Below are positions 11,066 through 21,210 of a DNA stretch of 64,000 bases, in pieces; position 1 is the stretch's first letter; each line of letters begins with the position of its first letter. This DNA is from Xanthomonas phaseoli pv. phaseoli (lineage in GTDB: Bacteria; Pseudomonadota; Gammaproteobacteria; Xanthomonadales; Xanthomonadaceae), in the NCBI GenBank assembly GCA_022749655.1, contig CP094243.1:2294001-2358000 (forward strand). Reading direction: 5' to 3'. Made by a program: the position numbers and the translations under genes. Under the pieces are notes generated by a model, which was not told the DNA's origin, searched no databases, and was given only the letters and a program-made list of their open reading frames with translations.

Positions 11066-11751
11066 TGAAAGCGATACCCCACTGCACGCACGGTGACCAG
11101 CACACCGGTGATGCCATGCACTTCGAGTTTGCGGCGCAGGTTGTGGATGTGCGAATCCACCACCCGTTCCAATGCATCGCTGTCGGGCAGGCAGGCGTCG
11201 AGCAATTCGCTGCGCGTAAAGGCCTTGAATGGCGTCTTGAGCAGCAGCGCGAGCAGGTTGAATTCGGTCGGGGTCAGATCCAGCGCCACGCTGTCGCCGT
11301 TTTCGTGTTGCACGCTGGCCACCACGGCGGCCGGATCCACGCTGAGCCGACCGTGCTGCAACGGCTCGCCCGGTGCGCGCACTGCCACGCTCCGGCGTAG
11401 CACCGCATGCACGCGCGCCACCACCTCCTTGGGGCTGTACGGCTTGACCACGTAATCGTCGGCGCCGTAGCGCAGGGCGCCGAGCTTTTCCGGCTCGTCG
11501 CCGATGGCGGTGACCATGATCACCGGCGTGTCGCCGGCGCGGCGGATCGTCGACAGCACCTCGATGCCGCTGAGCTTGGGCAGCATCACGTCCAGCAGCA
11601 CCAGATCCGGTGCCCATTGCCGGTGTAGCTGGATGGCGCGTTCGCCATCGCCGGCTACCGCCACATCGAAGCCGTCGCGGCGCAGATAGGCCTCCAGAAT
11701 GCTGGCGCTATCGCTGTCGTCCTCCACCAGCAGAACCTTTTTGCCTGTCAT
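11062..11751 (-). CDS. OmpR/BaeR-type response regulator
   Basis: 229 residues. The receiver domain has the acidic pair D11-D12, phosphoacceptor D54 (LVLLDVMLP) and K103 (VVKPYSP). The C-terminal winged-helix DNA-binding domain ends in [12 protein letters not shown] and VRAVGYRFQ. The sequence resembles the BaeR/SmeR group, which controls RND pumps. The gene is divergent from the RND operon whose first gene starts at 11857, leaving 105 bp for both promoters, so control of the pump is the natural inference. The histidine kinase gene overlaps its stop codon by 4 bases. Confidence 0.92.
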   Translation of the reverse strand: MTGKKVLLVEDDSDSASILEAYLRRDGFDVAVAGDGERAIQLHRQWAPDLVLLDVMLPKLSGIEVLSTIRRAGDTPVIMVTAIGDEPEKLGALRYGADDYVVKPYSPKEVVARVHAVLRRSVAVRAPGEPLQHGRLSVDPAAVVASVQHENGDSVALDLTPTEFNLLALLLKTPFKAFTRSELLDACLPDSDALERVVDSHIHNLRRKLEVHGITGVLVTVRAVGYRFQ

Positions 11752-11856
11752 GGCGTGTTGCCCTGTCGTCTCGATCAAATCTGGATAATTCCCGAAAACA
11801 ACCTGGACGCTGCGGGTCGAGGATGTCGGTCGAGATTGGCTCTGTGCTCCGACATC

Positions 11857-13327
11857 ATGATTCCACAAATTATTCCGCATCGTTGGTCTTGCGTGTGCCT
11901 GGTTGCCGCCAGTGCGGTGCTGTCTGCTGGCTGCTCCCTGACGCCGGCCTACCAGCGCCCGGTGGTCAGCGTGCCGGCCACGTTCGGCAGCCCGCAAGCT
12001 GCACCCGCACCGGTATCCGCCCAGCCCGACGCCGATGCGACCGCCGCGGTCGGGTTGAACGCGCAAGAGCGCGCGTTTCTGCAGGCCTTCGCGCCAGACC
12101 GCGACCTGCGGCCGCTGGTCGAACGTGCCTTGGCCCACAACGGCGATTTCCGCCGTGCGGCGTTGCAGGTAGAACAGGCGCGTGCGCAATACGGCATCGC
12201 GCAGGCGTCGCGCCTGCCGACGCTCGCCGTCGGCGCACAGCAGCTGCGGCAACATTTCGACAACCCGACGCTGGATGCGCGCTACCAGCAGGATCTGGTG
12301 ATTGCCAATGCGGGAATCGGCAATTTCGAAGTGGACTTTTTCGGCAAGCTGCAGGCGATGTCCGAGGCCGCACGCCAGCGCTACCTGGCCAGCACCCATG
12401 GCCGCGACGCGGCGCGTGGCGCCCTGATTGCAGAGGTGCTGCGCGCCTACACCGCCGAGCGCACCACCGCACAGGCGCTGCACCAGCTGCAATCGCTGGA
12501 TGCCGACAGCGCTGCATTGCTTGCCATCGCCGAGCGGCAATATCAGGTGGGGCTGATTGCGCGCGACGAGCGCGATGCGCAGCAGCGGCAGGCCGACCAG
12601 GCCCATGTGGCGGCCCTGCAGGGCAACGACAACCACGCGGCGGCGGTGCGCGCGCTGCAATTGCTGGCCGGCTACGACAGCACGCCGGTACCCGGCGATC
12701 TGCAAGGCTGATCGCCGCCGATACGTCGGCAAGTGCGTGGCGCGCACTGGATTCGTCGCTGTTGCTGCAACGCCCGGACATCCAGCAGGCCGAGCTGGAG
12801 CTGCGCGCGGCCAATGCCGATATCGGCGCGGCGCGCGCGGCGTTTTTTCCGTCGATCACCTTGAGCAGCAGCGTGGGCACGGCCAAAGCGACGGATTGAA
12901 CGGCTTGTTTTCTGCAGGCCACGGCGTGTGGAGCTTCATGCCGCAACTGAACCTGCCGTTGTTCGATGGCGGCCGCAATCGCGCCAACCTGGATCTGGCG
13001 CAACTGCGCAAACGTGCCGATGTCCTCGCCTACGAGCAGGCGATCGAGTCTGCATTTCGCGAGGTCGCCAACGCGCTCGACGCCCACGCCACCTTGTCGC
13101 AGGCCGAGCCGCGCTCGCGCGAGCAGGTCGAACGCGAGCAACTGCGACTTGCCCGAATGCAACAACGCGTGGATGCCGGTCTTCAAGACCGCAGCGCGCT
13201 GCTGGCCGAGCGGACCCGCATCGCCCAGACCGAACTCGATTACCTGGATACCGCACGTCAACGCGTGCTGAGCCGTATTGCGCTGTTTCAGGCGTTCTAT
13301 GGCGTGCGCCTGCCCACCGCTTCCTGA
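11857..13327 (+). pseudogene. RND efflux outer-membrane factor lipoprotein (OprM/NodT family), frameshifted twice
   Basis: Starts [10 protein letters not shown], followed by a lipobox LSAGC, as in NodT/OprM lipoproteins. Two OEP repeats follow, with the family signature AFREVANALDA near the end and the equivalent [11 protein letters not shown] segment in the first half. Two breaks are seen: about 12709 (adding one C restores [15 protein letters not shown]) and about 12884 (adding one A to the AAA run restores [12 protein letters not shown]). The repaired length is about 490 residues. It would form the trimeric outer-membrane duct for the adaptor and permease encoded downstream. It is the first gene of the operon, facing the two-component system. 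Confidence 0.87.
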
Positions 13328-13345
13328 CTTCCGACGGAGAATTCG

Positions 13346-14182
13346 ATGAACGTATCGTCCTTCAATCGCCTGCGCGGCAACCATATGGTTCGCGCCAGCC
13401 TCCTTGCCTGCATGAGCGCCATCCCGTGCATCGCGCACGCACAAACCGATCTGACCGGAAGTTCGCGCCTGCTGGGAGACCGCACCGAGATCACCGCCGG
13501 CGCCGCAGCGGTGGCCACGTCGGAGTATGCCGGTGCCGAGCGCGCGCGCGTGCAATTCAATCCGGTGCTGGTGGTGCAGCGCGGCGTGTTGTTCTTCGAC
13601 ACCTCGCGCGGCGGCGGCCTGCAATTCCAGAGCAAGTCCGGCTTCTACATATCGCAATCGCTGTATTACGACCTGGGCCGGCTGCAACGCGACAGCAACT
13701 GGCGGCCGGGCTCGCGCCTGCTGGCCGGCATGGGCGATGTGCCTGGCTCGGTGACGGCACGTACGCTGGTGATGCAGCAAGTGACGCCCTATATGAACGT
13801 CAATGCGGAGGCGGAATTTACGCTCAAGGATGCTGCGCGCCGCAACCGCTATCGCGCCGGGATGGAGTTCACCCTGCTGCATAGCGCCAGCGACACGGTC
13901 ACCCTGGACCTGGACGTGCATGGCGGCGACCGCCGCTTCAATCAGGCTTACTTCGGTGTCAGCGATGCGCAAGCCGCGCGCACCCGCTTTGCCGCCTTCA
14001 ATGCCGGGTCCGGTGCGTATGCCGCCGCGGTAGGCGGCAGCTGGACGCACTCGCTGGGCGAGCACTGGGCCACCACGGTGGGGGTCACCGGAACGCGCTA
14101 CCTGGACAACGCCGAAGACAGCCCGCTGGTGGCACGCCGCAGCGTGGTGAGCGGCAACCTTGCACTGACCTACAGCCGCTGA
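13346..14182 (+). CDS. MipA/OmpV family outer-membrane protein
   Basis: 278 residues with a signal peptide (cleavage near AHAQT) and a beta-barrel pattern of alternating residues. Family features: EITAGAAAVATSEYAGAE near the N-terminus, GLQFQSKSGFYISQSL in the middle and a C-terminal strand ending ALTYSR. OmpV/MipA proteins are outer-membrane proteins sometimes linked to RND pump operons or murein scaffolding. It lies 18 bp after the outer-membrane factor and 21 bp before the adaptor gene, so it is part of the operon; its contribution to efflux is not known. Confidence 0.85.
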   Translation: MNVSSFNRLRGNHMVRASLLACMSAIPCIAHAQTDLTGSSRLLGDRTEITAGAAAVATSEYAGAERARVQFNPVLVVQRGVLFFDTSRGGGLQFQSKSGFYISQSLYYDLGRLQRDSNWRPGSRLLAGMGDVPGSVTARTLVMQQVTPYMNVNAEAEFTLKDAARRNRYRAGMEFTLLHSASDTVTLDLDVHGGDRRFNQAYFGVSDAQAARTRFAAFNAGSGAYAAAVGGSWTHSLGEHWATTVGVTGTRYLDNAEDSPLVARRSVVSGNLALTYSR

Positions 14183-14203
14183 GCGGCATACACCGGGGAT
14201 CGA

Positions 14204-15310
14204 ATGATGACGATGTTTTATCGCGGCCTGGTGTGCGGCACGTTGCTGCTGGGACTGGCCGCATGCAGCGGGCCGGATGCGCCGGCCACCGAGACACCGC
14301 GCGCGGTGAAGCTGGAGCGCTTCGGCAGCGGGAGCGATAACCCGCTGCAGGTGCCGGCGCTGGTGCGCCAGGAACAACGCGCCGAGCTGGGGTTCGAAGG
14401 GGCAGGCCGTCTGTCGGCAGTGCTGGTGGATGTCGGCGACCGGGTGACCCGCGGGCAACTGCTGGCACGGCTGGACGACGAACCGCTGCGCCTGCGCGAA
14501 CAACAGGCCGATGCCAACGTGCGCGCGGCACTGGCGCAGTCTGGCGAACGGCAACTGCAATTGCGCCAGCAACAGGCAATGTTCGATGACGGCGCCAGTT
14601 CCAATGCCACCTTGACGGCCGCGCGGGCAGCGGCAGATGCGGCCGCCGCGCAGCTGCAGGTGGCCAGGGCCGACCTGGCCGTGGCGCGCCGCGGCACGCG
14701 TTTGGGCGAGCTTCGCGCGCCCTTCGATGGCAGCGTGGTGGCGCGCCTGCAACAGCCGCAGGCCGATGTGGCGGCGGGGCAGGCGGTGCTTCAGATGGAA
14801 GGGCAGGGCCGTGTGCAACTGGTCGCCACGCTGCCGGCGACTGCCGGTGCCGGCCTGGCGCCGGGGCAGACCATGCATGCCCGCCTGGTGGATGCGGGCG
14901 ACGCGCCGATCGAACTGCGTCTGCGCAGTCTTTCCAGCCGCCTGGACAATGCCACGACCGTACAGGCGTTGCTGGAACCGCTCGCCGCCGCGCCGTCGCT
15001 GCGTAGCGGCGACAGCGTGATGCTGACACTGCCGACTCCTGCCGCTTCCACGCCGAGCGTGCCGTTGTCGGCGGTATTGCCCCGGCTCAACCGGCAGCGG
15101 GCCAGCGTGTTCGTATACCAGCCGGCAAAGCGGGCCGTGATCGAACGCGCGGTCGACCTGGGGACGATCGTCGGCGAGCGTGTGCAGATTCTGCGCGGGC
15201 TGCGTGCAGGCGAGCAGGTGGTGAGCGCCGGGGTGGGCTTCTTGGTGAACGGCCAGCCGGTGACGCCACTGCAGGCGCAAACGCAGCTGAGCGGAGGTCG
15301 CACGCCATGA
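14204..15310 (+). CDS. RND efflux periplasmic adaptor (HlyD/AcrA family)
   Basis: 368 residues. The lipobox GLAAC predicts an inner-membrane lipoprotein. The order of a biotinyl-lipoyl half-motif (GRLSAVLVDVGDRVTRGQLL), an alpha-helical hairpin (about residues 95-165, rich in Ala, Gln and Arg), the second lipoyl half (LGELRAPFDGSVVARL), a beta-barrel domain and a membrane-proximal domain is that of membrane fusion proteins. It should link the permease to the outer-membrane factor. The stop overlaps the permease start by 4 bases (ATGA), indicating translational coupling. Confidence 0.92.
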   Translation: MMTMFYRGLVCGTLLLGLAACSGPDAPATETPRAVKLERFGSGSDNPLQVPALVRQEQRAELGFEGAGRLSAVLVDVGDRVTRGQLLARLDDEPLRLREQQADANVRAALAQSGERQLQLRQQQAMFDDGASSNATLTAARAAADAAAAQLQVARADLAVARRGTRLGELRAPFDGSVVARLQQPQADVAAGQAVLQMEGQGRVQLVATLPATAGAGLAPGQTMHARLVDAGDAPIELRLRSLSSRLDNATTVQALLEPLAAAPSLRSGDSVMLTLPTPAASTPSVPLSAVLPRLNRQRASVFVYQPAKRAVIERAVDLGTIVGERVQILRGLRAGEQVVSAGVGFLVNGQPVTPLQAQTQLSGGRTP

Positions 15311-18300
15311 AGCTGACCCAGATGGCGATGCGCTCGAGCCGGCTGACGTTGTTTGCCGCAGCGATGATCCTGATCGGCGGCATCGTGGCGTTTCTCGGTT
15401 TCCCATCGCAGGAAGAACCGTCGGTGACCGTGCGCGACACGCTGGTGTCGGTGGCCTATCCCGGCATGCCCAGCGAGCAGGTGGAAAACCTGCTGGCGCG
15501 TCCGGTGGAAGAGCGCTTGCGCGAGTTGGCCGGCATCAAGCGCATCGTCACCACGGTGCACCCGGGCAGCGCGATCGTGCAGCTGACCGCCTATGACGAT
15601 GTGCAGGATCTGCCTGCGCTGTGGCAGCGCGTGCGCGCCAAGGCCGCGGAGGCCGGCGCGCAATTGCCTGCGGGCACGCTTGGTCCCTTCGTCGACGACG
15701 ACTTCGGGCGCGTGTCGGTGGCCTCGATTGCGGTGACCGCAACGGGCTTTTCGATGAGCGAAATGCGCGCCCCGTTGCGGCGCATGCGCGAGCAGCTGTA
15801 CGCCTTGCCCGGCGTGGAGCAGGTGAAGGTGTATGGCCTGCAGGACGAGGCGGTATATGTGTCGTTCGATCGCGCGCGGTTGCTGGCGAGCGGATTGACG
15901 CCCGCCAGCGTGATGGCGCAGTTGCGCGCGCAGAATGTGGTGGGCTCCGGTGGGCAGGTCGCGGTGTCCGGGCTGGCGCTGACCGTGGCCACGTCCGGCG
16001 AAATCCGCACGCCCGAGCAGTTGCGCGGCGTGCTGCTGAGCGTGCCAGGCGCGCCTGCCGGCGGTAACCGCGAAGTGACCCTGGGCGAGCTGGCACAGGT
16101 GCAGGTGATGCCGACCGACCCGCCGCAAAGCGCGGCCGTCTACCAGGGACAGCCGGCGGTGGTGGTCTCGGTCTCGATGCAGCCCGGCACCAATATCGCC
16201 GACTTCGGCAAGGCGCTGCGCGCCAAGCTCGACGACACCGCGCGTGAGCTGCCTGTTGGCTTCACCCAGCACGTGGTGAGCTTCCAGGCCGATGTGGTCG
16301 AGCGCGAGATGGGCAAGATGCATCACGTCATGGGCGAGACCATTGTCATCGTCATGGCGGTGGTGATGCTGTTCCTGGGTTGGCGCACCGGGTTGATCGT
16401 CGGCGCGATCGTGCCGTTGACCATCTTCGCGTCGCTGATCGTCATGCGTGTGCTGGACGTGGAGCTGCAGACAGTCTCGATTGCCGCCATCATTCTTGCG
16501 TTGGGCTTGTTGGTGGACAACGGCATCGTGATTGCCGAAGACATCGAGCGCCGTCTGGTGGCCGGCGAGGAACGCCGCCAGGCCTGCATCGATGCGGGCC
16601 GGACGTTGGCGACACCCTTGCTGACCTCCTCGTTGGTCATCGTGCTGGCGTTCTCGCCGTTCTTCTTCGGCCAGACCAGCACCAACGAATACCTGCGCTC
16701 GCTGGCCACCGTGCTCGGCGTGACGCTGCTGGGCTCGTGGTTGCTGAGCATCACGGTGACGCCGCTGCTGTGCATGTACTCCGCCAAGGTGCATGTCGCC
16801 AAGACCAGCGACGCCGGCGAGTCGCGTTTCTATCGCGGCTACCGCCGTGTGATCGAACGCGTGCTGCAGCACAAGGTGCTGTTCATCGGTGCGATGACGG
16901 CGATGCTGGCGGTGGCGGTCACCGTGCTGGTGTCCATTCCGTACGACTTCCTGCCCAAGTCCGACCGCCTGCAGTTCCAGATGCCGGTGACGTTGCAGGC
17001 GGGCAGCGATGCACGCCAGACCCTGCGCACGGTGAGTGAACTCAGCCGCTGGTTGGGCGACCGCCATGCCAACCCCGAGGTGGTGGACAGCATCGGGTAT
17101 GTCGCCGATGGCGGGCCGCGCATCGTGTTGGGTCTGAACCCGCCGCTGCCGGCGGCCAACCAGGCCTACTTCACGGTCAGCGTGCGGCCGGGGACCGACA
17201 TCGATGCGGTGATCGCACGGGTGCGCTCGCATGTGCGCAGCCACTTCCCCGCGCTGCGTGCCGAGCCCAAGCGCTTTTCGCTGGGCGCAACCGAAGCCGG
17301 GATGGCGGTGTATCGCGTGGTGGGTCCGGACGAGGCCGTCCTGCGCAGCAGCGCTGCCGCGATTGCCAGGGCGTTGCGGGCGGTGGTGCCGGGCACCGTG
17401 GACGTGCAGGACGATTGGCAGGCGCGCATTCCGCGCTACGTGGTGCAGGTGGACCAGCTCAAGGCCCGCCGCGCCGGTGTGAGCAGCGAAGACATTGCGC
17501 AGGCCTTGCAAGGGCGCTACAGCGGCGTGGACGCCACCTTGATCCGCGACGATGGCACCGATGTGCCGGTCGTCGTGCGCGGCAGCACCGACGAGCGTGC
17601 CGCCAACGGCAATCCGGCCGACACGTTGGTGTACCCGCAGGCAGGCGGCGCACCGGTGCCGTTGGCGGCGGTCGCCACGGTGCTGCGCGACAGCGAGCCG
17701 TCGGCGATCCAGCGGCGCAATCTCAGCCGTGCCATCACCGTGACCGCACGCAACCCGCAACTGACCGCGACCGAGATCGTCGAACGGCTGTCCGCGCCAA
17801 TCGCCGCGCTCAAATTGCCGCCCGGCTACCGCGTGGAGATCGGTGGCGAGCTGGAAGATTCGGCCGAAGCCAATCAGGCCTTGCTGCACTACATGCCGCA
17901 TGCGCTGGGCGCGATCCTGTTGCTGTTCGTGTGGCAGTTCAACTCGTTCCGCAAGTTGTTCATCGTGCTGTCGGCGGTGCCGTTCGTGCTGATCGGTGCG
18001 GCACTGGCGCTGGTGATAACCGGCTATCCGTTCGGCTTCATGGCGACCTTCGGCCTGCTGGCGCTGGCCGGCATCATCGTCAACAACGCGGTGTTGCTGC
18101 TGGAGCGCATCGAATCCGAACTTGCCGATGGCCTGCCGCGCCGCGACGCGGTGGTGGCGGCCGCGGTCAAGCGGCTGCGCCCGATCGTCATGACCAAGCT
18201 CACCTGCATCGTTGGCCTGGTACCGCTGATGCTGTTTGCAGGCCCATTGTGGACGGGCATGGCCATCACCATGATCGGTGGGCTGGCATTGGGCACGCTG

Positions 18301-18369
18301 GTGACGCTGGGCCTGATTCCGATCCTGTATGACCTGCTGTTCGGTTTGCGCCTGCGCCGCGGTGCCTGA
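15307..18369 (+). CDS. RND efflux permease (HAE1/AcrB superfamily)
   Basis: 1020 residues, full length for the family, intact. Two repeated halves each carry one N-terminal helix, a large periplasmic loop and five to six helices. The helix-4 proton-relay segment reads ALGLLVDNGIVIAED at about residue 404: the first Asp is kept and the second is Asn, as in the sub-branch with pumps like MexK and TriC rather than AcrB. Drug or metabolite export driven by protons is predicted; the substrate is unknown. It ends the four-gene operon; a 12-bp perfect inverted repeat lies about 60 bp downstream. Confidence 0.93.
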   Translation: MKLTQMAMRSSRLTLFAAAMILIGGIVAFLGFPSQEEPSVTVRDTLVSVAYPGMPSEQVENLLARPVEERLRELAGIKRIVTTVHPGSAIVQLTAYDDVQDLPALWQRVRAKAAEAGAQLPAGTLGPFVDDDFGRVSVASIAVTATGFSMSEMRAPLRRMREQLYALPGVEQVKVYGLQDEAVYVSFDRARLLASGLTPASVMAQLRAQNVVGSGGQVAVSGLALTVATSGEIRTPEQLRGVLLSVPGAPAGGNREVTLGELAQVQVMPTDPPQSAAVYQGQPAVVVSVSMQPGTNIADFGKALRAKLDDTARELPVGFTQHVVSFQADVVEREMGKMHHVMGETIVIVMAVVMLFLGWRTGLIVGAIVPLTIFASLIVMRVLDVELQTVSIAAIILALGLLVDNGIVIAEDIERRLVAGEERRQACIDAGRTLATPLLTSSLVIVLAFSPFFFGQTSTNEYLRSLATVLGVTLLGSWLLSITVTPLLCMYSAKVHVAKTSDAGESRFYRGYRRVIERVLQHKVLFIGAMTAMLAVAVTVLVSIPYDFLPKSDRLQFQMPVTLQAGSDARQTLRTVSELSRWLGDRHANPEVVDSIGYVADGGPRIVLGLNPPLPAANQAYFTVSVRPGTDIDAVIARVRSHVRSHFPALRAEPKRFSLGATEAGMAVYRVVGPDEAVLRSSAAAIARALRAVVPGTVDVQDDWQARIPRYVVQVDQLKARRAGVSSEDIAQALQGRYSGVDATLIRDDGTDVPVVVRGSTDERAANGNPADTLVYPQAGGAPVPLAAVATVLRDSEPSAIQRRNLSRAITVTARNPQLTATEIVERLSAPIAALKLPPGYRVEIGGELEDSAEANQALLHYMPHALGAILLLFVWQFNSFRKLFIVLSAVPFVLIGAALALVITGYPFGFMATFGLLALAGIIVNNAVLLLERIESELADGLPRRDAVVAAAVKRLRPIVMTKLTCIVGLVPLMLFAGPLWTGMAITMIGGLALGTLVTLGLIPILYDLLFGLRLRRGA

Positions 18370-18426
18370 GCGTTGTCAGCACACCGCAGCCAGTCGCGGC
18401 CAGGCGGGCGTGGATGGGCGCTCAGA

Positions 18427-18455
18427 GTCCGGATGTACATGGGGTACATCCGGAC
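18427..18455. repeat. perfect 12-bp inverted repeat with 5-base loop downstream of RND operon
   Basis: The arms are GTCCGGATGTAC (18427-18438) and its exact reverse complement (18444-18455), separated by ATGGG. It could form a strong hairpin in RNA and may end the RND transcript, but there is no T-run on either strand, so intrinsic termination is uncertain. Confidence 0.7.
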
Positions 18456-18575
18456 CCGAGCACCGGGCGCGCCCGCCTGGCGTTGCGCAGTCGAGTGACG
18501 CGCGGAGCTGGACGGCGTCTGCATTCGCCTGGCTGGCACGCCATACTGGTAACTGGCAGGCAAACGCATCACACG

Positions 18576-19172
18576 ATGACCAAGGCAAGAAAGAAATCCG
18601 CGCAGCAAGCGCTGCAGGCCCCTGCACCGGTGTATCAACTGCATGTGGCATTGACCGGCAGCGCGCCGCTGATCTGGCGGCGCCTGCTGGTGTCCGGTGC
18701 GGTGCGCCTGGCCACGCTACATCGCGTGTTGCAGCCGGTGATGGGCTGGACTGGCATCCATCCCTACGAGTTCGACCTCGGTGGCGGACGTTATGGCGAA
18801 TCCGGGCTGGATGTGCCCGAGCGTCCCCGGCTCAAGCACGCCGGGCGTGTCACGCTGGAAAGCGCGGTGGGCGAGCTGGAAGGCTTCGATTATTTCTACG
18901 GCGCCGGCCCTGGCTGGCAACATCGCCTGCACGTGGAAGCGCGGTTGCCGGCCGATGCCGGCCTTCGCTTGGCGCGCTGCATGGACGGTGCCAATGCCTG
19001 CCCGCCGGAGCGCAGTGGCGGCATCGGTCATTACCAGGCGCTGTTGCGCATCATCGCCGACCCGGACCACCCGCAGCATGTACAGGAACTGGCGAGCTTG
19101 GGTGGGCGCTTGGAACCCGGGCATTTCGATCTGCCGGAGGTCAATCGCCTGCTCGCGCGCGTGCGCGAGTGA
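18576..19172 (+). CDS. plasmid pRiA4b ORF-3 family protein
   Basis: 198 residues. The family pattern is clear: VYQLHVALTGSAPLIWRRLLV at the N-terminus, then TLHRVLQPVMGWTGIHPYEF and the acidic GFDYFYGAGPGWQHRLHVE motif, then ACPPERSGGIGHYQALL. The family (PF07929) is widespread in bacteria and in some mobile elements but its function is unknown. The ATG at 18576 is used because the upstream part of the frame lacks homology. No operon partner is apparent. Confidence 0.85.
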   Translation: MTKARKKSAQQALQAPAPVYQLHVALTGSAPLIWRRLLVSGAVRLATLHRVLQPVMGWTGIHPYEFDLGGGRYGESGLDVPERPRLKHAGRVTLESAVGELEGFDYFYGAGPGWQHRLHVEARLPADAGLRLARCMDGANACPPERSGGIGHYQALLRIIADPDHPQHVQELASLGGRLEPGHFDLPEVNRLLARVRE

Positions 19173-19342
19173 CAGTGGTGGCGCCTCAGGGGCGAAGGCG
19201 CTGCAGACCTCTTCTTTAGTTCTCATCGCCAGAGCGTTGAGGCATTGCATGGGCTGACCAGGCCGCGCGTGCCGATCCGCGCCACTGCGGCTTGACGCCC
19301 GATCGGCTAGCCTGGGACCCCGGTGTTTTTGAAGTCTGCGCC

Positions 19343-21175
19343 ATGTTCCGCTGGTTCGAGTCCCTGATCGATATTTTCCCGCCGATCGAGCGGGAGATGC
19401 CGCCACGCAGCGTGTGGCGCTTCTATCTGCATTATCTGCGGCCGTTGTGGCCGATCCTGCTGGCCACCTTGATCGCCGGGCTGTTGCTGGCGCTGGTGGA
19501 AGTGGCGATGTTCGATTTCCTCGGCCGCATCGTCGACATGCTTGCCGACAAGCCAGGGCCGGATTTCTTCCGGCAGCATGCGGGCGAACTGATCTGGATG
19601 GCGGTGATCACGCTGGTGGCAAGGCCGTTTTTCACCGGCCTGCACAATCTGCTGGTCAATCAGGCGATCGTGCCGGGCCTGAGCAACCGTTCGCGCTGGC
19701 TGATGCACAACTACGTGGTGCGCCAGAGCCTGGGCTTCTTCAACAACGATTTTGCCGGGCGCATCGCCAACCGGGTGATGCAGACCGGCACCTCGCTGCG
19801 CGAATCGGCCGTGCAGATGGTGGATGCACTGTGGTACATCGTGGTCTATACCGGCAGTGCGCTGTGGTTGTTCGCGCAGGCAGACCCCTGGTTGATGGCG
19901 CCGCTGCTGCTCTGGCTGGTGGTGTACGTCGCGCTGATGGCGTTCTTCGTGCCGCGCATGAAAGCGCGCGCATGGGTTGCCTCCGATGCGCGCTCCAAGG
20001 CGACCGGCCGCATCGTCGATGGCTATACCAATATTTCCACGCTCAAGTTGTTCGCCCATGCCGGCCGCGAACAGGCGTACGTGCGCGATGCCATCGACGA
20101 GCTGGCGGTCAAGCACCGCGGGCAGACCCGGGTGACCACCGCCATGGACACCGCCATCGCCGTGGCAAACGGTTTTTTGATCGTGGGGACCTGCGCGCTG
20201 GCGCTGTGGTTGTGGAGCCGCGGCCAGATCAGCGTGGGCGCGATCACCCTGGCCACCGGCTTGGTGATCCGTATCCACAACATGTCCGGCTGGATCATGT
20301 GGACGGTCAACGGCATCTTCGAGGACATCGGCACCGTGCAGGACGGCATGCAGACCATCTCGCAACCGGTGCAGGTACAGGATGCAGTGGATGCGGTGCC
20401 GCTGCAGGTAACCCAGGGGCTGGTGCAGTTCGAGCATATCCATTTCCATTACGGCAAGCGCGGTGGGGTGATTGCCGGGCTGGATCTGCAGGTGCGCGCC
20501 GGCGAAAAGATCGGCCTGGTCGGGCCGTCCGGTGCCGGCAAATCCACCCTGGTCAATGTGTTGCTGCGGCTGTACGACCTGGAGCAGGGCCGCATCCTGA
20601 TCGACGGGCAGGACATCGCAAGCGTGACGCAGGAAAGCCTGCGCGGGCAGATCGGGTTGGTGACCCAGGACACCTCGCTGTTGCATCGCTCGATCCGCGA
20701 TAACCTGCTGTACGGGCGGCCGCAGGCCAGCGAGGCGCAACTTCTCGACGCCGTGCGCAAGGCCCGCGCCGACAGTTTCATCGACACGCTGATCGATGGC
20801 GAAGGCCGCCGCGGTTTCGATGCGCATGTGGGCGAGCGCGGGGTGAAACTCTCCGGCGGTCAGCGCCAGCGCATTGCGATTGCGCGGGTATTGCTCAAGG
20901 ACGCGCCGATCCTGATCCTGGATGAGGCGACCTCGGCGCTGGATTCGGAAGTGGAGGCCGCCATCCAGGACAGCCTGGACGCGCTGATGGGCAACAAGAC
21001 GGTGATTGCCATCGCGCACCGGCTCTCGACCATCGCGCGCATGGACCGGCTGGTGGTGATGGACGGCGGCCGCATCGTCGAGACCGGCACGCATGCGGAG
21101 TTGATCGCGCATGGCGGCTTGTATGCGCGCCTGTGGGCGCGCCAGACCGGTGGATTTGTTGCTGCGGATGCGTGA
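19343..21175 (+). CDS. ABC exporter, fused permease and ATPase
   Basis: 610 residues. A type-1 exporter transmembrane domain (about residues 20-340, six helices) is fused to a nucleotide-binding domain with Walker A GPSGAGKST (about 394), the Q-loop, signature LSGGQRQRIAIAR (about 503), Walker B ILILDEATSALDSE (about 522) and the switch His in IAIAHRLST. The intracellular-loop segment LSNRSRWLMHNYVVRQSLGFF is typical of lipid or multidrug half-transporters of the MsbA/YddA type. It functions as a dimer in the inner membrane; its substrate is unknown. The gene is intact and stands alone, followed by a long repeat tract. Confidence 0.92.
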   Translation: MFRWFESLIDIFPPIEREMPPRSVWRFYLHYLRPLWPILLATLIAGLLLALVEVAMFDFLGRIVDMLADKPGPDFFRQHAGELIWMAVITLVARPFFTGLHNLLVNQAIVPGLSNRSRWLMHNYVVRQSLGFFNNDFAGRIANRVMQTGTSLRESAVQMVDALWYIVVYTGSALWLFAQADPWLMAPLLLWLVVYVALMAFFVPRMKARAWVASDARSKATGRIVDGYTNISTLKLFAHAGREQAYVRDAIDELAVKHRGQTRVTTAMDTAIAVANGFLIVGTCALALWLWSRGQISVGAITLATGLVIRIHNMSGWIMWTVNGIFEDIGTVQDGMQTISQPVQVQDAVDAVPLQVTQGLVQFEHIHFHYGKRGGVIAGLDLQVRAGEKIGLVGPSGAGKSTLVNVLLRLYDLEQGRILIDGQDIASVTQESLRGQIGLVTQDTSLLHRSIRDNLLYGRPQASEAQLLDAVRKARADSFIDTLIDGEGRRGFDAHVGERGVKLSGGQRQRIAIARVLLKDAPILILDEATSALDSEVEAAIQDSLDALMGNKTVIAIAHRLSTIARMDRLVVMDGGRIVETGTHAELIAHGGLYARLWARQTGGFVAADA

Positions 21176-21210
21176 TTGAAGAGATGCGCCAGCTCGGCGC
21201 GACCGTAGCC

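Noticed and set aside
11966..15406. A 1146-codon open frame on the minus strand opposite the RND operon, and similar very long minus-strand frames at 14791-17901 and 37508-40612.
   Set aside because: They are shadows of real plus-strand genes in high-GC DNA: His/Arg/Gln-rich translations with no domain, while the opposite strand has clear families.
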